Positions 61,863 to 64,000 of a stretch of DNA of 64,000 bases are shown one piece after another. The notes beneath the pieces are model-generated. The model was not told the DNA's origin. It was given only the letters and a program-made list of their open reading frames with translations, and made no database searches. The stretch covers positions 1 through 64,000 of the forward strand of contig JAEUOU010000031.1 of the NCBI GenBank assembly GCA_016790575.1. The letters run 5' to 3'. Source of the stretch: Burkholderiaceae bacterium. Lineage in GTDB: Bacteria > Pseudomonadota > Gammaproteobacteria > Burkholderiales > Burkholderiaceae_C. A program made the translations under genes and the position numbers. Positions within the stretch are counted from its first letter, which is position 1, and every line of letters starts with the position of its first letter.

Positions 61863-62786
61863 ATGGCTTCGGGATGGAAATTTGGGCGTTTTTGGCCGTT
61901 ACCCAGCGTCAGAAGGTCATTGTTTGCTCTTTTTTTCGGAGTGTTTTCAGCGGCCGCCGCCGCCGGCGGCTACACCGGCCCGCTGTTTGACGCCCACCTG
62001 CACTACAACACCGAGGCCTGGAACGGCCAGGCCGGCCCGCACCCGCTGCCCGACGTGCTGGCGCGCATGCAGCGCAGCGGCGTGAAGGCCATCGTGGCCA
62101 ACTCGCGGCCCAACGACGGCACCCGCGCGCTGGCCGAGGCACGGGCCGAAACCCGTGCCGCCGGTGTCACCGTGGTGCCCTTCATCCGCCTGTATCGCAA
62201 CCGTGACGATTACAACAACTGGTTCCGTGACGAGACCATTTACGAGATGGTGCTGGCCGAGCTGGCCCGCGGCACCGCGGCCGGTCCCTACCGCGGCATC
62301 GGCGAATTCCACCTCTACGACAGCGCCAACGCCCATGGCCCGGTGGCGAAAAAGCTGATGGCGCTGGCCGAGGAAAAGAACCTGGTGGTGCTGGCGCACG
62401 TGGACGATGTGGCCATCGACCTGCTGATGGCCGCCACGCCCTCAAAAGGCCAGAAAGTACGCCTGATCTGGGCCCACACCGGCATCGGTGGCACACCTGT
62501 GGAGCGGGTCGAGGCCCTGCTGGCCCGGTACCCGGGCCTGATGGGCGAACTCTCCTACCGCCCCGGGCTGACCTGCGAAGGCGGCAAGCTCTGTGGCGAC
62601 TGGCGCGCCCTGATGCTCAAGTACCCGGGGCGCTTCCTGCTCGGCTCCGACACCTGGGTCAACCAGCGCTGGATGTACTACGAAGACACCATGGCCGGCT
62701 ACCGCACCTGGCTGGGTGATCTGCCGGCCGAGGTCGCCAGAAAAGTGGCCTGGGAGAACGGCGCCGGGCTATTCGGCCTGAAATGA
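61863..62786 (+). CDS. Exported amidohydrolase-like TIM-barrel protein whose signal peptide includes a repeat element
   Basis: A 307-residue protein. AGGAGG at 61850-61855 sets the ATG at 61863. Residues 1-34 look like a signal peptide ([20 protein letters not shown] then [11 protein letters not shown]). Residues about 10-23 of it are encoded by reverse-orientation repeat copy I. The mature part has [13 protein letters not shown] (metal-binding HxH), [55 protein letters not shown] and [13 protein letters not shown] with the late Asp, which fit amidohydrolase_2-type enzymes. Substrate unknown. Confidence 0.78.
   Translation: MASGWKFGRFWPLPSVRRSLFALFFGVFSAAAAAGGYTGPLFDAHLHYNTEAWNGQAGPHPLPDVLARMQRSGVKAIVANSRPNDGTRALAEARAETRAAGVTVVPFIRLYRNRDDYNNWFRDETIYEMVLAELARGTAAGPYRGIGEFHLYDSANAHGPVAKKLMALAEEKNLVVLAHVDDVAIDLLMAATPSKGQKVRLIWAHTGIGGTPVERVEALLARYPGLMGELSYRPGLTCEGGKLCGDWRALMLKYPGRFLLGSDTWVNQRWMYYEDTMAGYRTWLGDLPAEVARKVAWENGAGLFGLK
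61890..61930 (-). repeat. Dispersed repeat, copy I (inside a signal-peptide coding region)
   Basis: On the minus strand reads AGAGCAAACAATGACCTTCT then GACGCTGGGTAACGGCCAAA and A. It is colinear with the family core and lies entirely inside the start of the gene 61863-62786, on the opposite strand. Confidence 0.82.
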
Positions 62787-62837
62787 CGTACCAGGCGCCT
62801 CTTGTTCGTGCGATCAATCCATGACCGGAACCGACCG

Positions 62838-63512
62838 ATGATCCAGCTTCACTACTATCCCAGCACCGCCAGCATGGTGCCTCACATCCTGCTTGAAGAA
62901 CTCGGCGTTCCCTACCAGCGGGTGCTGGTGGATCGCGCGCTTGATGCCCACAAGTCGCCGCAGTACCTGCGGCTCAACCCCAACGGGCTCATCCCGGTGC
63001 TGACGCAGGATGCTGCGCCCGGCGAGGCGGGGGACAGCCTGGTGCTGTACGAAACCGCCGCCATCGTCCTGCATCTGTGCGATACCCACCCACAGGCGGA
63101 AATGGCTCCGCCGACGGGAACGTCGCAACGCGCCCACTTCTACAAATGGCTGATGTGGCTGACCAACACGCTGCAGACGGCGCTGATCGTGTACTTCTAC
63201 CCGGAACGCTGGGTGGCGCAGGGCAACGCGGCGGGTGGGGCCGAGGTCAAGGCCGCGGCGCACCGCAGGATCGTTGACTTGCTGGCCCAGTTGGACGACA
63301 TGCTGGCGGGCCACGGGCAGGCGTGGTTCATGGGGGCGCGCTATTCGGCCCTGGACCCCTATGTTTTCACCCTGTGCCGATGGACGCGCCACTTCGCCAC
63401 CGGCGCCGCCCGGGAGCGGGCCCATCTGGGTCCCTATCTGCAGCGGATGCTGGCCCGTGAGGCGGTGCAGCGGGTGCTGGCGGGAGAACAATTGCAGCCG
63501 CCCTACGTCTGA
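62838..63512 (+). CDS. Glutathione S-transferase family protein
   Basis: A 224-residue protein with an N-terminal thioredoxin-like domain: LHYYPSTASMVPHILLEELG, LDAHKSPQYLRLNPNGLIPV and LVLYETAAIVLHLCD, where the E-T/S pair binds the glutathione gamma-glutamyl group. A helical C-terminal domain follows. The ATG at 62838 is preferred over an upstream open frame because the family begins MIQLHYYPS. It converges with the CorA-type gene, 17 bp away. Confidence 0.9.
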   Translation: MIQLHYYPSTASMVPHILLEELGVPYQRVLVDRALDAHKSPQYLRLNPNGLIPVLTQDAAPGEAGDSLVLYETAAIVLHLCDTHPQAEMAPPTGTSQRAHFYKWLMWLTNTLQTALIVYFYPERWVAQGNAAGGAEVKAAAHRRIVDLLAQLDDMLAGHGQAWFMGARYSALDPYVFTLCRWTRHFATGAARERAHLGPYLQRMLAREAVQRVLAGEQLQPPYV

Positions 63513-63529
63513 GGCGGCCCCGCGCGGAC

Positions 63530-64000
63530 TCAGCGACCGCTGCGCGCGAGGTAACGTTTGCGCCAGAACAGCAGGCCCATGGCCACACCGACGCTGCCCA
63601 TTCCCATCAGAGTCCACCAGAAGCCGGCTTTTTCATGCAGCAACGGAATGAACTCGAAGTTCATGCCAAAGACTGCGGCGATCAGGTTCAGCGGCAGGAA
63701 GATGGCGGTCACCGCCGTCAAGGTGCGCATGGTGTCGTTGGTGCGGTTGCCCTGCGCGGCAAAGTGGATCTGCACCGCCGTTTCGGCGTGGTGCTCCAGC
63801 CGCCGAACATGATGAACCACCCGCTCGATATGCTCCAGCACGTCGCGACTGCGTACTTGCAGCAATTCGCGATCGCGCCGCCCGGCGTCGGTGTCGGCGT
63901 CCGGCCAGGCCGAGATGGCCTCAATCCAGTCTTCCAGCGTGTCGCGCTGGTCGGCGCAGATATCGTCAAGCTGATGCAGCGTCAGCCGGGCGTCCAGCAG
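63530..64000 (-). CDS. CorA-type divalent-metal transporter, C-terminal 156 residues (5' end outside window)
   Basis: The visible C-terminal part has the long helix region (LLDARLTLHQLDDICADQRD ... AVQIHFAAQGNRTNDTMRTL), the first membrane helix TAVTAIFLPLNLIAAVFGMN with the family's GMN selectivity motif, and the second helix WWTLMGMGSVGVAMGLLFWR followed by a basic tail. CorA proteins conduct Mg2+, Co2+ or Ni2+ as pentamers. The N-terminal cytosolic domain lies beyond position 64000. Confidence 0.93.
   Translation of the reverse strand: MLDARLTLHQLDDICADQRDTLEDWIEAISAWPDADTDAGRRDRELLQVRSRDVLEHIERVVHHVRRLEHHAETAVQIHFAAQGNRTNDTMRTLTAVTAIFLPLNLIAAVFGMNFEFIPLLHEKAGFWWTLMGMGSVGVAMGLLFWRKRYLARSGR

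Overview
The window is GC-rich, densely packed bacterial chromosome. Gene content and order (speD-tkt-gap, mreBCD-mrdA divergent from gatCAB, glnE divergent from a YhdP-type gene, an MlaE/F/D-type lipid transport set) and the protein sequences suggest a betaproteobacterium of the order Burkholderiales, probably Comamonadaceae or a close relative. This placement rests on recognising proteins by eye, not on a search. No rRNA, tRNA, CRISPR array or insertion sequence was recognised.

Layout. 1-6046: central metabolism and housekeeping (gap, tkt, speD, a lipoprotein, a MurU-like nucleotidyltransferase, pepP). 6047-7859: a lower-GC islet with a small membrane protein and a ParD-like/zeta toxin-antitoxin pair. 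7860-10738: two membrane-anchored J-domain proteins and a MOSC protein. 10862-17138: a five-gene minus-strand cluster (SPFH-SHOCT, DUF4178, DUF350, membrane-embedded spermidine-synthase-like protein, exported FAD amine-oxidase-like protein). With speD nearby it looks like a polyamine-linked envelope system of unknown function. 17253-21796: mrdA, mreD, mreC, mreB (cell shape). 21999-25216: gatCAB. 25232-41588: pyrE, exodeoxyribonuclease III, glnE, YhdP-like protein, nitrilase-type amidase, a sensor kinase/FixJ-type regulator pair, mltA and a PhoX-like protein.

41659-52867 is a large minus-strand surface-structure locus. Its first half (52867-48091) is a chaperone-usher system with spore-coat-U pilins. 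Its second half (48078-41659) has a PapD-like chaperone, four related pilin-like proteins, a 172-aa unknown and a 740-aa beta-barrel-like protein that may replace the usher. After a glycosyltransferase, 54228-57820 encodes an MCE/Mla-type lipid transporter (STAS-permease, ATPase, MCE protein, lipoprotein), followed by a cyclic-nucleotide-binding protein, MarC, MaoC and SDR enzymes, a DsbA-fold isomerase, a dienelactone hydrolase, an amidohydrolase, a GST and the 3' part of a CorA-type transporter.

The most unusual sequence signal is a dispersed repeat of about 41 bp with nine clear copies and one possible relic. Alignment is gap-free through the first 29 positions. In one orientation it sits at gene 3' ends and supplies stop codons to three genes. 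In the other orientation it lies inside three open reading frames and encodes 14-15 residues in each, including the hydrophobic core of a predicted signal peptide. It resembles, in behaviour only, the palindromic elements that invade Rickettsia genes.
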